Assembly (NCBI GenBank): GCA_052384575.1
Contig: JBQSUQ010000011.1
Reading direction: 5' to 3' (one strand)
DNA length: 64,000 nucleotides
DNA from: JBQSUQ01 sp052384575
GTDB lineage: Bacteria; Pseudomonadota; Gammaproteobacteria; Enterobacterales; Pasteurellaceae
The position numbers and the translations under genes are program-made. Below are positions 16,595 to 24,741 of the stretch, piece by piece (within the stretch, counting starts at the first letter, position 1; each line of letters opens with the position of its first letter). Below the pieces are notes generated by a model. That model had not been told where the DNA came from. It worked only from the letters and a program-made list of their open reading frames with translations, and searched no databases.

Positions 16595-17315
16595 CAGTAA
16601 AGTATTTTATCCCTTGTGGTGATGCGAATAAGTTTAATAATTTTTCTGCTTCAGTAGGATTTTTACTTGAGTTTAGTAATGCAATCGCGACTTTTTCTTC
16701 TGGTGTTCCAGCTGGGCTTGGCAATATTGATAGTTTTTCTCTTTCGCGCCAAGCACCTGCACGACCCACAACAGCTGCGTCAACATCGCCATTTAGGAGA
16801 TATAGCATTAATTGTTGAACAGTAGCGGCACGAACAACAATTTTTTGCTCTAATTGTTGTTGATATCCTGATAATGCAAGGATTTTTTCTGCTCCTTTAC
16901 CCAATGCCATCGCTTTGCTATCGCCAATACCTAAGCGTAACTGGCTGTCGGCCAAAGCTTTAAAAGAATCAATGCCGTTTGCTTTATCTTTACGTATTGC
17001 CATTACAGGAATATGTAATACTAATGGCGCTGATTTGGTTACATTGCCTGTTTCTGCTAACTTTTTCACATAGTCATCAGAACCTGGTAAAAATAAATCG
17101 CCACTTTTTACACTGTTATAGCGTGCTAATAATTGTCCTGAGCCCGCATATTCAACAATAACTTTATTCCCCGTCTGTTGCTCAAATTGTTTTACAATTT
17201 TCTCAACGGGTTTCTTTAAACCGGCACCTGCATATAAATGTAATTCTGCAGCCTGTGAAGATAGTGCCACGCCGAATGTTAAAAGTGCGGTGAAAAATGA
17301 GGTTGTTTTTTTCAT
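16569..17315 (-). CDS. modA: Molybdate/tungstate ABC transporter substrate-binding protein ModA
   Basis: This 248-residue periplasmic binding protein has a signal peptide (cleavage near ALSSQA at residue 22). It shows ELHLYAGAGLKKPVEKIV, VEYAGSGQLLARY and GDLFLPGSDDYV, the oxyanion-binding pattern of the ModA family, followed by AAVVGRAGAW. It is the second binding protein in this cluster after the MolA-type one, so the locus carries two different import systems for what is probably the same oxyanion. Confidence 0.88.
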   Translation of the reverse strand: MKKTTSFFTALLTFGVALSSQAAELHLYAGAGLKKPVEKIVKQFEQQTGNKVIVEYAGSGQLLARYNSVKSGDLFLPGSDDYVKKLAETGNVTKSAPLVLHIPVMAIRKDKANGIDSFKALADSQLRLGIGDSKAMALGKGAEKILALSGYQQQLEQKIVVRAATVQQLMLYLLNGDVDAAVVGRAGAWREREKLSILPSPAGTPEEKVAIALLNSSKNPTEAEKLLNLFASPQGIKYFTDEGFLPLQ

Positions 17316-17348
17316 ATTGTTCTCCTTAACGTTTGTGATAAATGGGTT

Positions 17349-18155
17349 TTATTTATGCCAACTTAAGAATGCCCAAGCGCGTTGAGTTGGGCGTAAATTC
17401 AGTTGTTGTTTATTTTGTTCAAAATAATCTTTTAATTTCTTGATTTCGGTTTCTGACAAATTGCTGCCAATTGACCATTTCACTGAATGAATGAAGTCTT
17501 GCAGAGTCAATTGTTCGGGATTAACCATGCCGCAGCCGTTATTAATAAAATCAACGCTGACACGATAACCTTGTTGATACAGCATGTTGACAGCATAAAT
17601 GTAATTAGGAAAACCAACGCCATCTCTGCCGATATAGCGTAGGATTTCGCGATCAATAAAATCTTTATCGACCGTCATACTCATATAAACTGCGCGTTTT
17701 GCTTTGGCATTCAGTTTATTGAGTCCAGCTTGTAAATCGCCAATCATGGAAGAACGCGATGACACACAAACATCACATTCAGGAATGTCGTCCCAATGTT
17801 GTTCCCAAGAGCGTAAAATCGGCTTGACGTGATGAATTTGCATTTCTTCTGCACGTTGTTGTAATAAGTTCAGCATGCCTTGGCTGTAATCAAGAGCATA
17901 AACCTGTTGAAAATAAGGGGCGACAGATAATGCGATAGCACCGCCGCCACAACCCACATCTAATAAGGTTCCACCTTGTTGTAAATCCATGCGCGATAAA
18001 AAATCTTGCACATAATCGTTTTGTAAATCAAAACAGCTATGTTGCATTTTTTTCGCTTTTTCATCCCAGTCGGAGGGTTGTTTGGGTTCTCTGGTCGCTA
18101 ATTGAATGTGGTTTCGATATAACTGTGCGAAATCAATGTCATGAATCGTTTGCAT
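17349..18155 (-). CDS. SAM-dependent methyltransferase of the Mol/Mod operon
   Basis: This 268-residue protein has a class I methyltransferase fold. Motif I LLDVGCGGGAIALS lies near residue 60, motif II VYALDYSQGML near 84, and a motif IV-like CDVCVSSRSSMIGD near 128, which includes two cysteines. The substrate is unknown. It sits between molC (9 bp) and modA (33 bp) in the same direction, so it is tied to molybdenum or oxyanion uptake by operon context. GGAATTCTT precedes the ATG. Confidence 0.82.
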   Translation of the reverse strand: MQTIHDIDFAQLYRNHIQLATREPKQPSDWDEKAKKMQHSCFDLQNDYVQDFLSRMDLQQGGTLLDVGCGGGAIALSVAPYFQQVYALDYSQGMLNLLQQRAEEMQIHHVKPILRSWEQHWDDIPECDVCVSSRSSMIGDLQAGLNKLNAKAKRAVYMSMTVDKDFIDREILRYIGRDGVGFPNYIYAVNMLYQQGYRVSVDFINNGCGMVNPEQLTLQDFIHSVKWSIGSNLSETEIKKLKDYFEQNKQQLNLRPTQRAWAFLSWHK

Positions 18156-18164
18156 AAGAATTCC

Positions 18165-18911
18165 TTAAAGATTGAAATGTAGGTTTTTGGCTAACACTTG
18201 CGGTTCAATATCATAAATTTGGCTTAAATTTTGTAGCGTTAATGTTCGTGTTGGCTCACCATGGGATAAAATCTTGCCTTGATGAAATAACACGATGTCA
18301 TCAGCATAATGGAACGCATGTTCTGGCTGATGTGTGGTGAAAATAATCGTTAGTCCTTGTTGCTTTAATTTTTTGATATGTTCGAGCACGCGAATTTGGT
18401 TGCCAAAATCAAGGTTAGAGGTTGGTTCATCCATAATTAAGCAAGTTGATTGTTGTGCTAATGCCCTGGCAATGAGCACTAATTGGCGTTCTCCTCCGCT
18501 TAATTCACTGTACATTTTGCAACGGAGATGATGTATATCAAGGGTGGTTAATGCTTGTAAGCTGATTTCGGTGTCCACTTTATTTGGCATTTGATACCAA
18601 GATAAATAGGCGGTGCGCCCCATTTTGACAATATCTTCCACTTTAAAAGCAAAGTTGCCCTGATGTGCTTGGGGAACATAAGCGATAAGGCGAGCAATAT
18701 CTTTTATGGATAGACAAAAGTGCGGTGTATTTTTTAATAGAACTTTTCCTTCATGCAGTTTTAGTAACCCTAAAATGCTTTTGAGTAATGTGCTTTTACC
18801 ACAACCATTTCCGCCTAATATGGCGGTGATTTTATTCTCTTCTAAATGCAAATTAAGATGTTGTGCAAGAGGGGACTGATAGCCAATTGCTACATTTTCT
18901 AATCGAATCAT
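18165..18911 (-). CDS. molC: MolC, FecE-type ABC transporter ATPase (molybdate/tungstate)
   Basis: This 248-residue ABC ATPase of the metal-chelate (FecE/BtuD) type has Walker A GGNGCGKST near residue 33, signature LSGGERQLVLIAR near 138 and Walker B CLIMDEPTSNLDFGN near 158. It overlaps the permease gene by 4 bp. The H. influenzae homologous system HI1470/HI1471/HI1472 (MolC, MolB, MolA) has been structurally characterised as a molybdate/tungstate importer of the BtuCD class, which guides the name here. Sequence alone would also fit a siderophore system. Confidence 0.82.
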   Translation of the reverse strand: MIRLENVAIGYQSPLAQHLNLHLEENKITAILGGNGCGKSTLLKSILGLLKLHEGKVLLKNTPHFCLSIKDIARLIAYVPQAHQGNFAFKVEDIVKMGRTAYLSWYQMPNKVDTEISLQALTTLDIHHLRCKMYSELSGGERQLVLIARALAQQSTCLIMDEPTSNLDFGNQIRVLEHIKKLKQQGLTIIFTTHQPEHAFHYADDIVLFHQGKILSHGEPTRTLTLQNLSQIYDIEPQVLAKNLHFNL

Positions 18912-19891
18912 GAGCGCCCTTCCTTAATTAGTAAGCTTAAGAAGAAAGGTGCGCCGACGGAAGCGGTAATTACGCCGAGTGGTATTTCAATAGCAAAAGT
19001 GGAACGCGCAATGGTATCGGCTAACAGTAAAAAAGCGGAGCCTAAACATAAGCTGGTGGGTAATAAATAGCGGAAATCTGCACCAATCCAAAGGCGAGCA
19101 ATGTGCGGAATAATTAAACCTACCCAACCAATTAATCCTGTGATGGATACGGTTGCGGAGGTCATTAGGGTGGCAGAGAAAATGAAAATCAATCTTGTGC
19201 GATGAGGATTAATGCCTAATGCGGTTGCCTCTTCATCATCTAAACTGAGTAAATTCATGCGCCAACGTAATAAAATCAATGGGATTAGACTGAGACAAAC
19301 GAGCGGCGCAACAATTTGTAAATCCGCTAAATTTGCCATATTTAGTCCGCCCAATAACCAGAATGTAATAGAACTGAGTTGATTATAGGGATCGGAAAGA
19401 ATTTTCAGTAAGGATATACCAGCGCCGAGTAAAGCGGAGATTGCTACGCCTGATAACACAAGTGAAAGGATAGATTGATAATTGCGTACCGTTCTAGCGA
19501 TTAAATAGACGCTGGATACCGCAAGCAAGCCCCCTGTAAATGCCATAAATTGAATCATGATGAGTGGGAAATCTAAATAAATGGCGATTACTGCGCCTAA
19601 TCCTGCACCTGAAGTAACACCCAAGATATCAGGTGAAACAAGTGGATTTTTGAACATGCCTTGATAAGTTGCGCCTGCGACGGAAAGTGCTGCACCTACA
19701 ATCAGCGCCGTTAAGATACGCGGCAAACGAATATTCCATAAAACAATATCAATATTATTTTGAATATTGTTATTAAACAAATGGACAATGGAGGTTAAGA
19801 GCTGATCTGCATTAATCTCCATCTGCCCTGATATACTCGCTATTACGACGCTTATGATCAAAATAAGCGGCGGTAATACTAACCTGTACAT
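18908..19891 (-). CDS. molB: MolB, FecCD-type ABC transporter permease (molybdate/tungstate)
   Basis: This 327-residue permease has about ten hydrophobic helices and FecCD signatures: RLPRILTALIVGAALSVAGA near residue 53, NPLVSPDILGVTSGAGLGAV near 82, and the coupling loop GLIGWVGLIIPHIARLWIG near 250. It starts 21 bp after molA and overlaps molC by 4 bp. It resembles H. influenzae MolB (HI1471). Confidence 0.85.
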   Translation of the reverse strand: MYRLVLPPLILIISVVIASISGQMEINADQLLTSIVHLFNNNIQNNIDIVLWNIRLPRILTALIVGAALSVAGATYQGMFKNPLVSPDILGVTSGAGLGAVIAIYLDFPLIMIQFMAFTGGLLAVSSVYLIARTVRNYQSILSLVLSGVAISALLGAGISLLKILSDPYNQLSSITFWLLGGLNMANLADLQIVAPLVCLSLIPLILLRWRMNLLSLDDEEATALGINPHRTRLIFIFSATLMTSATVSITGLIGWVGLIIPHIARLWIGADFRYLLPTSLCLGSAFLLLADTIARSTFAIEIPLGVITASVGAPFFLSLLIKEGRS

Positions 19892-19912
19892 TTAGCGCTT
19901 ATCCTTTAGCTA

Positions 19913-20944
19913 CTATCTTTTTAATTTGTTGAGTAATGCGCTAATTGCTTGCTCATCATAATCGTAGAATAAACGAAGAAATTGGCTGACTTCCTGCTCA
20001 AATTGCTGTTGTGGCAGTTTTTCTGGTGCAATTAAATGAGCAAGCCATAAACAACCTAGCAAGCGGTTAATACTTGGTGGTGCATCAAACCAACCAAATG
20101 GTTCATCTGGGGCGAGAAAAAATTGTTTATTTTTCACCGCACTTAATTTTTGCCATAGCGCTGATTCAGGCAAAAGTTGATAGAAATTTTTATCCTGTGT
20201 GAGAATAACCTCTGGTTGCCATAAGAATAATTGTTCCATTGATATGCGCGTGAGCAATTTTTCACCTGTCATGGACGCTACATTTTCTGCACCCACCCAA
20301 TCTAAAACTTCAGTGTGAATGGAGCCTAATAAGCCAGTTTCTAATCCGTCCGCGCTTCGTCCTACATAAATGCGCGTTTTATGTCCTCCGGCAATATGAT
20401 GAGTTAAATCTAAAATATGCTTAGCATGATCTGCTAATGCTTTGGCGCGTTCTTGTACGGAGAGTAACTCGCCTACTTGCAACAACTGTTGTGGCGTATC
20501 TTTTAAGCGACCAGCCACTAAAACATAAGGAATTTGGGTTTGTTGATACACTTTTTCGGCTGTTGAAAGATAGGTTTGGCTCACATCGCCCACATCAATA
20601 ATGATATCTGGTGCAAGCGCGATCAATTTTTCCATTGGCAGTGTTGAAGCTTTGCCAGAAAAACGGCCAACATAAGGAATAGTGCGGATAGTATGAGATA
20701 AATGTTGCTTACGCGGATCTTTCATATCTGTTGCGCTACCCACTAATTTTTCAGGAGCTAGCGCCATTAATAATACATCGGACACTCTGCCAGCACTTAA
20801 TATGCGTTGGACGGGTTTATTAAAAGATAGTTCCTGTTGTGGTGTAAACAACAGTTTCGTTTCTTCTGCCCATAATAATGATGGCAAAGTGAGAAGTATC
20901 GTGGCGAATAAGGTATTTTTTAAGAATGAACGACGATTAAACAT
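19913..20944 (-). CDS. molA: MolA, cluster A-III binding protein (molybdate/tungstate)
   Basis: This 343-residue periplasmic binding protein is of the FecB/BtuF fold. I start it at the ATG at 20944, which has GGAG 8 nt upstream; an in-frame ATG 27 bp earlier would spoil the signal peptide. The N-terminus NRRSFLKN plus a hydrophobic stretch and LLWA cleavage site resembles a twin-arginine signal. Inside are LIALAPDIIIDVGDV and QPEVILTQD, typical lobes of this family. It heads the operon, behind a ModE-like dyad. The molybdate assignment follows the H. influenzae HI1472 precedent. Confidence 0.83.
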   Translation of the reverse strand: MFNRRSFLKNTLFATILLTLPSLLWAEETKLLFTPQQELSFNKPVQRILSAGRVSDVLLMALAPEKLVGSATDMKDPRKQHLSHTIRTIPYVGRFSGKASTLPMEKLIALAPDIIIDVGDVSQTYLSTAEKVYQQTQIPYVLVAGRLKDTPQQLLQVGELLSVQERAKALADHAKHILDLTHHIAGGHKTRIYVGRSADGLETGLLGSIHTEVLDWVGAENVASMTGEKLLTRISMEQLFLWQPEVILTQDKNFYQLLPESALWQKLSAVKNKQFFLAPDEPFGWFDAPPSINRLLGCLWLAHLIAPEKLPQQQFEQEVSQFLRLFYDYDEQAISALLNKLKR

Positions 20945-20965
20945 AGTATGTCTCCAGTCAATAAA

Positions 20966-20996
20966 ATTCATTATATATTAATGTATATAACCGATA
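20966..20996. promoter_or_regulatory. ModE-like operator upstream of molA
   Basis: TTATATA (20971-20977) and TATATAA (20984-20990) form a perfect dyad with a 6-base spacer, flanked by CCGAT on one side. This resembles the TATATA-N6/7-TATATA core described for ModE-binding sites at molybdate-transport promoters. It lies about 27-46 bp before the molA start, where bound ModE-molybdate would block transcription. A modE gene is not in the window. Confidence 0.55.
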
Positions 20997-21064
20997 TGAA
21001 AAATCACTTTTTGCTGAAAATTTGATTTCGGTCACAAGAAAAGGACTAATTTTGATATAAACAA

Positions 21065-21096
21065 AAACACCGCAGCTTAAAAGTGCGGTGTTTTTT
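21065..21096 (-). terminator. USS-containing hairpin terminator between molA and uspA
   Basis: AAACACCGCA (21065-21074) pairs with TGCGGTGTTT (21084-21093). It lies 3' of uspA on the minus strand; T runs follow on the plus strand and a T-rich run on the minus strand. It separates uspA from the Mol operon. Confidence 0.7.
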
Positions 21097-21109
21097 GACG
21101 AGGTTTTTG

Positions 21110-21535
21110 TTAATCACTTTGTAGTGGGACAACCAACATATCAATGGTAATGGTATTCATTAATTGACGGGTTGAAGACATTAATTTGCTCCAGAAATCA
21201 TGGTGGTGGCCGGTAATTAATAAATCCACCTCATATTTTTCTATTGCATCTGCAAGGACTTGCCCTAAATCGCCACTGCCACTGAGTTTCTCTGCAATCG
21301 GATAGTTTGATTTCTCCGCAAGCTGCAATAATGCTTGCTGTGTTTCACTGGAAATGCGATCTTGCATAGAAGAAATATTGACATCAATTAATCCAGTGTA
21401 GAGATCGGAAAAATTGACATCTACATGAATAATGGATAATTTTGATTGATGACGCTCTGCAATGCCTGCTGCTTTTTTCAAGAGCTGTTGGCTTTCATCA
21501 GAAAGATCGACGGCAACTAATACATGTTTATACAT
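21110..21535 (-). CDS. uspA: Universal stress protein A
   Basis: This 141-residue cytoplasmic protein closely follows E. coli UspA. Shared stretches include HVLVAVDLS, SDLYTGLIDVN, SGSGDLGQVL and GHHHDFWSKLMSS. The ATG at 21535 has GGAG 6 nt upstream; an earlier in-frame ATG would add 11 unrelated residues. The role is stress survival; the biochemical activity is unclear. It is divergent from narQ. Confidence 0.93.
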   Translation of the reverse strand: MYKHVLVAVDLSDESQQLLKKAAGIAERHQSKLSIIHVDVNFSDLYTGLIDVNISSMQDRISSETQQALLQLAEKSNYPIAEKLSGSGDLGQVLADAIEKYEVDLLITGHHHDFWSKLMSSTRQLMNTITIDMLVVPLQSD

Positions 21536-21697
21536 AATTCGCTCCTTATTTTTCCGAGATAGATACATCCTCTTTATCCTATCATTGCTCTACGAGAAAA
21601 AACTTGCAGTTGATCACATTTTACAAAAAATCACCGCACTTTATGGGTAACCTGTTACAATAAGTTTCAAGTGAATCAGTAAAAGGCGATATTTTCT

Positions 21698-23398
21698 GTG
21701 AGTACAACCTCTGTTTCTAAGCGTATAGCTCATTATTTGTTTGCGGTAATTATTTTCGCTGGAATTATTACTACTTTGGCTTTGGGCGTGATGATAAGTA
21801 ACCGTTTCGATGCGGAAGTCATTAATATTTCAGGTTCTTTGCGTATGCAAAGTTACCGCTTAGCTTATGAGCTTGAATATATGCCTGACCAAGCGAAAAA
21901 GCATTTAATTGATTATCGCAAAAGCTTACACGCCACTTCTTTGCGTCAAATTGACGAACAATTTTTAGCTCCAATCTCGTTAAAAGCCAGTTATCGCGAT
22001 TTAATTAAGTCATGGAGCAAAATGGAATATTATGCGTTAAAAGGGAATATTCTGGCGTATCGCAATGAGCTTGAAAGCTACGTTGCACAAGTGGATAAAT
22101 TTGTATTTAACTTACAACAATTTGCAGAAAAAAAATTAATTATCACCACCTTAATTATCTTGTTTTCAATGTTGCTAATTGTGGGAATGGTGGCCTATGT
22201 CATTCGTTTTACCCACAAAAAAGTAGTAACGCCGTTACGCAAACTGACCAAGGCCAGTGTGCAAATTCAAATGCGCCAATTCCAACATATTCCACTTGAT
22301 GTGGACCGCAATGATGAACTGGGTAATTTAGCGAAATCTTTTACTCAAATGTCAACGGAATTGCGTAAACTCTATTCCAATTTAGAAGAGAAAATTGATG
22401 AAAAAACACAAAAGTTAACGCAAACGAACCGCACTTTATCCATGTTATACCATTGTTCTCAAATGTTAACCGCCAAAGATATTGAACGAGAACATTTGCT
22501 ATTTGTGTTACAAAATGTGAAAGCGACGGAGCATTTAATTGCCTTAGAACTCAATGTGTTAGGTGCAGAACATTGGCATATTTTATTAGGAGAAGAAGAT
22601 TCACAGTTAAATTGGCAGAGGTTAACGCTGGCTGTAGAAGAAAATCCGTTGGGCGAATTACGTTGGCAGGCGGGATTGCCTTGCCCAGATCCTCGTACCA
22701 TGGAAAATATTGCTCAGCTTTTAGGACGCACATTGTATTTTAATCAAACACAACGTCAGCAACAGCAATTATTATTAATGGAAGAACGTTCTATTATTGC
22801 GCGTGAACTGCATGATTCTTTAGCGCAAGTGCTGTCCTTTTTACAAATTCAATTAACTTTATTGAAGCATAACTTAAAAAAAGAAACAGATGAGGCAAAA
22901 GCGAAGAGCCTCAGTATTATTACGGATTTTGAGCAAGCGCTGAGCGATGGTTATACGCAATTGCGAGAGTTGTTGGCAACCTTCCGTTTAACCATTCAAG
23001 AAGCGAATTTGAAATTGGCGTTAGAACAGGTTGCAGAAAGTTTACGTAATCAAACGGAAGCACAAATATCTGTCAGTTGTACATTGCCTTCGCACGCCTT
23101 TAATGCACAACAGTTGGTGCATGCGTTGCAAATTGTGCGTGAGGCGACATTAAATGCGATCAAGCATGCTCAAGCTTCACATATTGATATTATTGCGCAT
23201 ATTAATGCGGACGGAGAACAAGAATTGGTTGTGCAAGATGATGGGGTAGGTATTCCAAGCCTTGATGAACCTGAAGGGCATTATGGTTTACGTATTATGA
23301 GTGAACGTAGTCAGCAATTAAATGCCAAGTTATCCATTACTAACCGTAAAACAGGCGGGACAGAAGTCAAAATTCTCCTGCAGAATTTATTGGCGTAG
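21698..23398 (+). CDS. narQ: Nitrate/nitrite sensor histidine kinase NarQ
   Basis: This 566-residue membrane kinase has a first transmembrane helix near residues 13-35 and then the nitrate-binding P-box INISGSLRMQSYRLA near residue 42. A periplasmic helical domain, a second helix (about 147-168), HAMP, a linker, the H-box ARELHDSLAQVLSF near 367 and the HATPase motifs (DDGVGI, YGLRIMSERS) near the C-terminus follow. It would phosphorylate a NarP/NarL-type regulator, not in the window. The start codon is GTG, with AAAAGG 11 nt upstream. It stands alone. Confidence 0.95.
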   Translation: MSTTSVSKRIAHYLFAVIIFAGIITTLALGVMISNRFDAEVINISGSLRMQSYRLAYELEYMPDQAKKHLIDYRKSLHATSLRQIDEQFLAPISLKASYRDLIKSWSKMEYYALKGNILAYRNELESYVAQVDKFVFNLQQFAEKKLIITTLIILFSMLLIVGMVAYVIRFTHKKVVTPLRKLTKASVQIQMRQFQHIPLDVDRNDELGNLAKSFTQMSTELRKLYSNLEEKIDEKTQKLTQTNRTLSMLYHCSQMLTAKDIEREHLLFVLQNVKATEHLIALELNVLGAEHWHILLGEEDSQLNWQRLTLAVEENPLGELRWQAGLPCPDPRTMENIAQLLGRTLYFNQTQRQQQQLLLMEERSIIARELHDSLAQVLSFLQIQLTLLKHNLKKETDEAKAKSLSIITDFEQALSDGYTQLRELLATFRLTIQEANLKLALEQVAESLRNQTEAQISVSCTLPSHAFNAQQLVHALQIVREATLNAIKHAQASHIDIIAHINADGEQELVVQDDGVGIPSLDEPEGHYGLRIMSERSQQLNAKLSITNRKTGGTEVKILLQNLLA

Positions 23399-23414
23399 CC
23401 ATGCCCTGATGATT

Positions 23415-23456
23415 TTCATGAAAAAGGCTATCTGGTTATAGACAGCCTTACATGAA
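23415..23456. terminator. Bidirectional hairpin between convergent narQ and the AfuA-like gene
   Basis: TTCATG / CATGAA forms an outer arm, and AAGGCT / AGCCTT plus TC / GA form the inner arm of one long hairpin. Minus-strand transcription runs into TTTTTCATG within the stem; no long T tail is seen on the plus strand. Confidence 0.6.
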
Positions 23457-23465
23457 TTAAGCGGT

Positions 23466-24497
23466 TTATTTCTCTAATTTAATTTCATCTAACCAACGAG
23501 AAATAATACGTTTAGATTCTTCACTTGAACCAAATTTCTCAAAATCAAAATCGATTAATTTTAATTCCGATGGTTTTACCGCATTTGCTGGCACTTCGGC
23601 ATATCTGTTGGTTGGCATTTGGTATGATACGCGTCTAATCCAGTCTAGCTCTTGTCCTTCTTTGCTTAAAGCCCAGTCCATAAATAATTTTGCATTATCT
23701 AGGTTTCTTGCGCCTTTGATAATACTTACACCACCAAGGGTGTAGCTATCGCCGTCACACACAGAAATAGATTGCAATGGCCCGCCATTTTGTTTTTCAA
23801 GCTCAAAGGTGGAAAGGAAACCAACACTAACACTACTATCGCCACGTGATAAATTGCTAGTGACTAAGCCGCTTTTTACATAATGTGAAATGTTGTGATC
23901 CAGCTTTTCCAAGAAATCAAAGGCTTTTTCTTCGCCCCATAATTGAATTAGCGTAGCGATGAAAGAATAACCCGTTCCAGAGCTTCGAGGGTCAGGAATT
24001 TGTACTTCACCTTTTAAGCGAGGATCAAGTAAATCACGCCAACATTTTGGTGTTTCAATGCCTAATTGTTTAAGTTTTTCCGTATTGACACCTAAACCTA
24101 AGACTAGCATATAGCCAAAAGAAGTGTAGTCGCCATATTTTTGGATTAGCCCTTCAAACTGCGGTAAGATTTCAGCTTGTTTTGGCGAGCGATAGCGCTC
24201 TAATAAGCCTAAGTCACGCGCTTGTAAATGGGGATCAATAGTACCGCCATACCACACATCAGCTTGTGGATTATCTTTCTCTGCTTTGATTTTGCCCAGT
24301 GTGGCACCAGTACTGCTGCGAACGAATTTAGTCTCTACGTCATACTTTTCAGAAAAACGTTTGACAACTTCTTCGCAAGCATCATTTTGCAAGGTGCAGT
24401 AAAGGGTTAAGCTACCTTCAGCATGCGCAAAAGAAGAGAAAAGAAAGGGGGAGGCCAGATAAAGTGCTTTCGATAAATAAGATTTTTTTGTTTGCAT
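23466..24497 (-). CDS. Orphan AfuA-like ABC transporter substrate-binding protein
   Basis: This 343-residue periplasmic protein has a signal peptide (cleavage after SSFAHA near residue 26). It contains LTLYCTLQNDACEEVV, STGATLGKIKAEKDNPQADVW and YGGTIDPH, and ends SRWLDEIKLEK, a pattern shared with AfuA of Pasteurellaceae. AfuA was long annotated as ferric-iron binding and later shown, in Actinobacillus, to bind hexose phosphates. No permease or ATPase gene adjoins it, so it must share a transporter encoded elsewhere or act otherwise. Its 5' leader contains a candidate structured RNA (24539-24610). The substrate is uncertain. Confidence 0.85.
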   Translation of the reverse strand: MQTKKSYLSKALYLASPFLFSSFAHAEGSLTLYCTLQNDACEEVVKRFSEKYDVETKFVRSSTGATLGKIKAEKDNPQADVWYGGTIDPHLQARDLGLLERYRSPKQAEILPQFEGLIQKYGDYTSFGYMLVLGLGVNTEKLKQLGIETPKCWRDLLDPRLKGEVQIPDPRSSGTGYSFIATLIQLWGEEKAFDFLEKLDHNISHYVKSGLVTSNLSRGDSSVSVGFLSTFELEKQNGGPLQSISVCDGDSYTLGGVSIIKGARNLDNAKLFMDWALSKEGQELDWIRRVSYQMPTNRYAEVPANAVKPSELKLIDFDFEKFGSSEESKRIISRWLDEIKLEK

Positions 24498-24538
24498 ATT
24501 TGACTATTCCATTAGTAGTAAAAAATAAAATTACTTTG

Positions 24539-24610
24539 AGGGCATAGTCATTGATGAATTGGTTGATGCCAAATGTATTTTTACCTTTAAACAAAGGTTG
24601 GCTATGCCCT
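24539..24610 (-). ncRNA. Candidate cis-regulatory structured leader (three-way junction) of the AfuA-like gene
   Basis: Read on the minus strand, AGGGCATAG (24610-24602) pairs perfectly with CTATGCCCT (24547-24539), enclosing two hairpins: ACCTTT-GTTT-AAAGGT (24598-24583) and TTGG-CATCAA-CCAA (24572-24559). The 3' arm overlaps TGACTAT (24550-24544), which can instead pair with ATAGTCA (24507-24501) lying between the GGA ribosome site and the start codon. These mutually exclusive pairings resemble a translational riboswitch or protein-bound leader. No known riboswitch consensus is recognised. It is found by eye only. Confidence 0.4.
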
Positions 24611-24741
24611 ATTTATGAAGAATGCATGGAAACTCGTTAGAATTTCTCATGCATAGTGATCACAAAATTGAGCAATATAGTTTGAGCGCAAGGTCATTAC
24701 ATAATGAAATAGAATTCCCTATTTATATATAAATGATAGCC

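Noticed and set aside
18165..20944. Iron-siderophore or cobalamin ABC transporter
   Set aside because: The FecCD/BtuCD fold would fit, but the H. influenzae MolABC precedent, adjacent modABCD and the ModE-like dyad favour molybdate/tungstate. It is not excluded by sequence alone.
24539..24610. Purine, TPP or molybdenum-cofactor riboswitch in the AfuA-like leader
   Set aside because: The three-way junction is there, but the conserved core bases of these classes are not, so I report only an unclassified candidate.
24721..24734. ATTTATATATAAAT perfect palindrome after hybG
   Set aside because: Such AT-only palindromes are common by chance in AT-rich spacers, and it is downstream of hybG rather than in a clear promoter.
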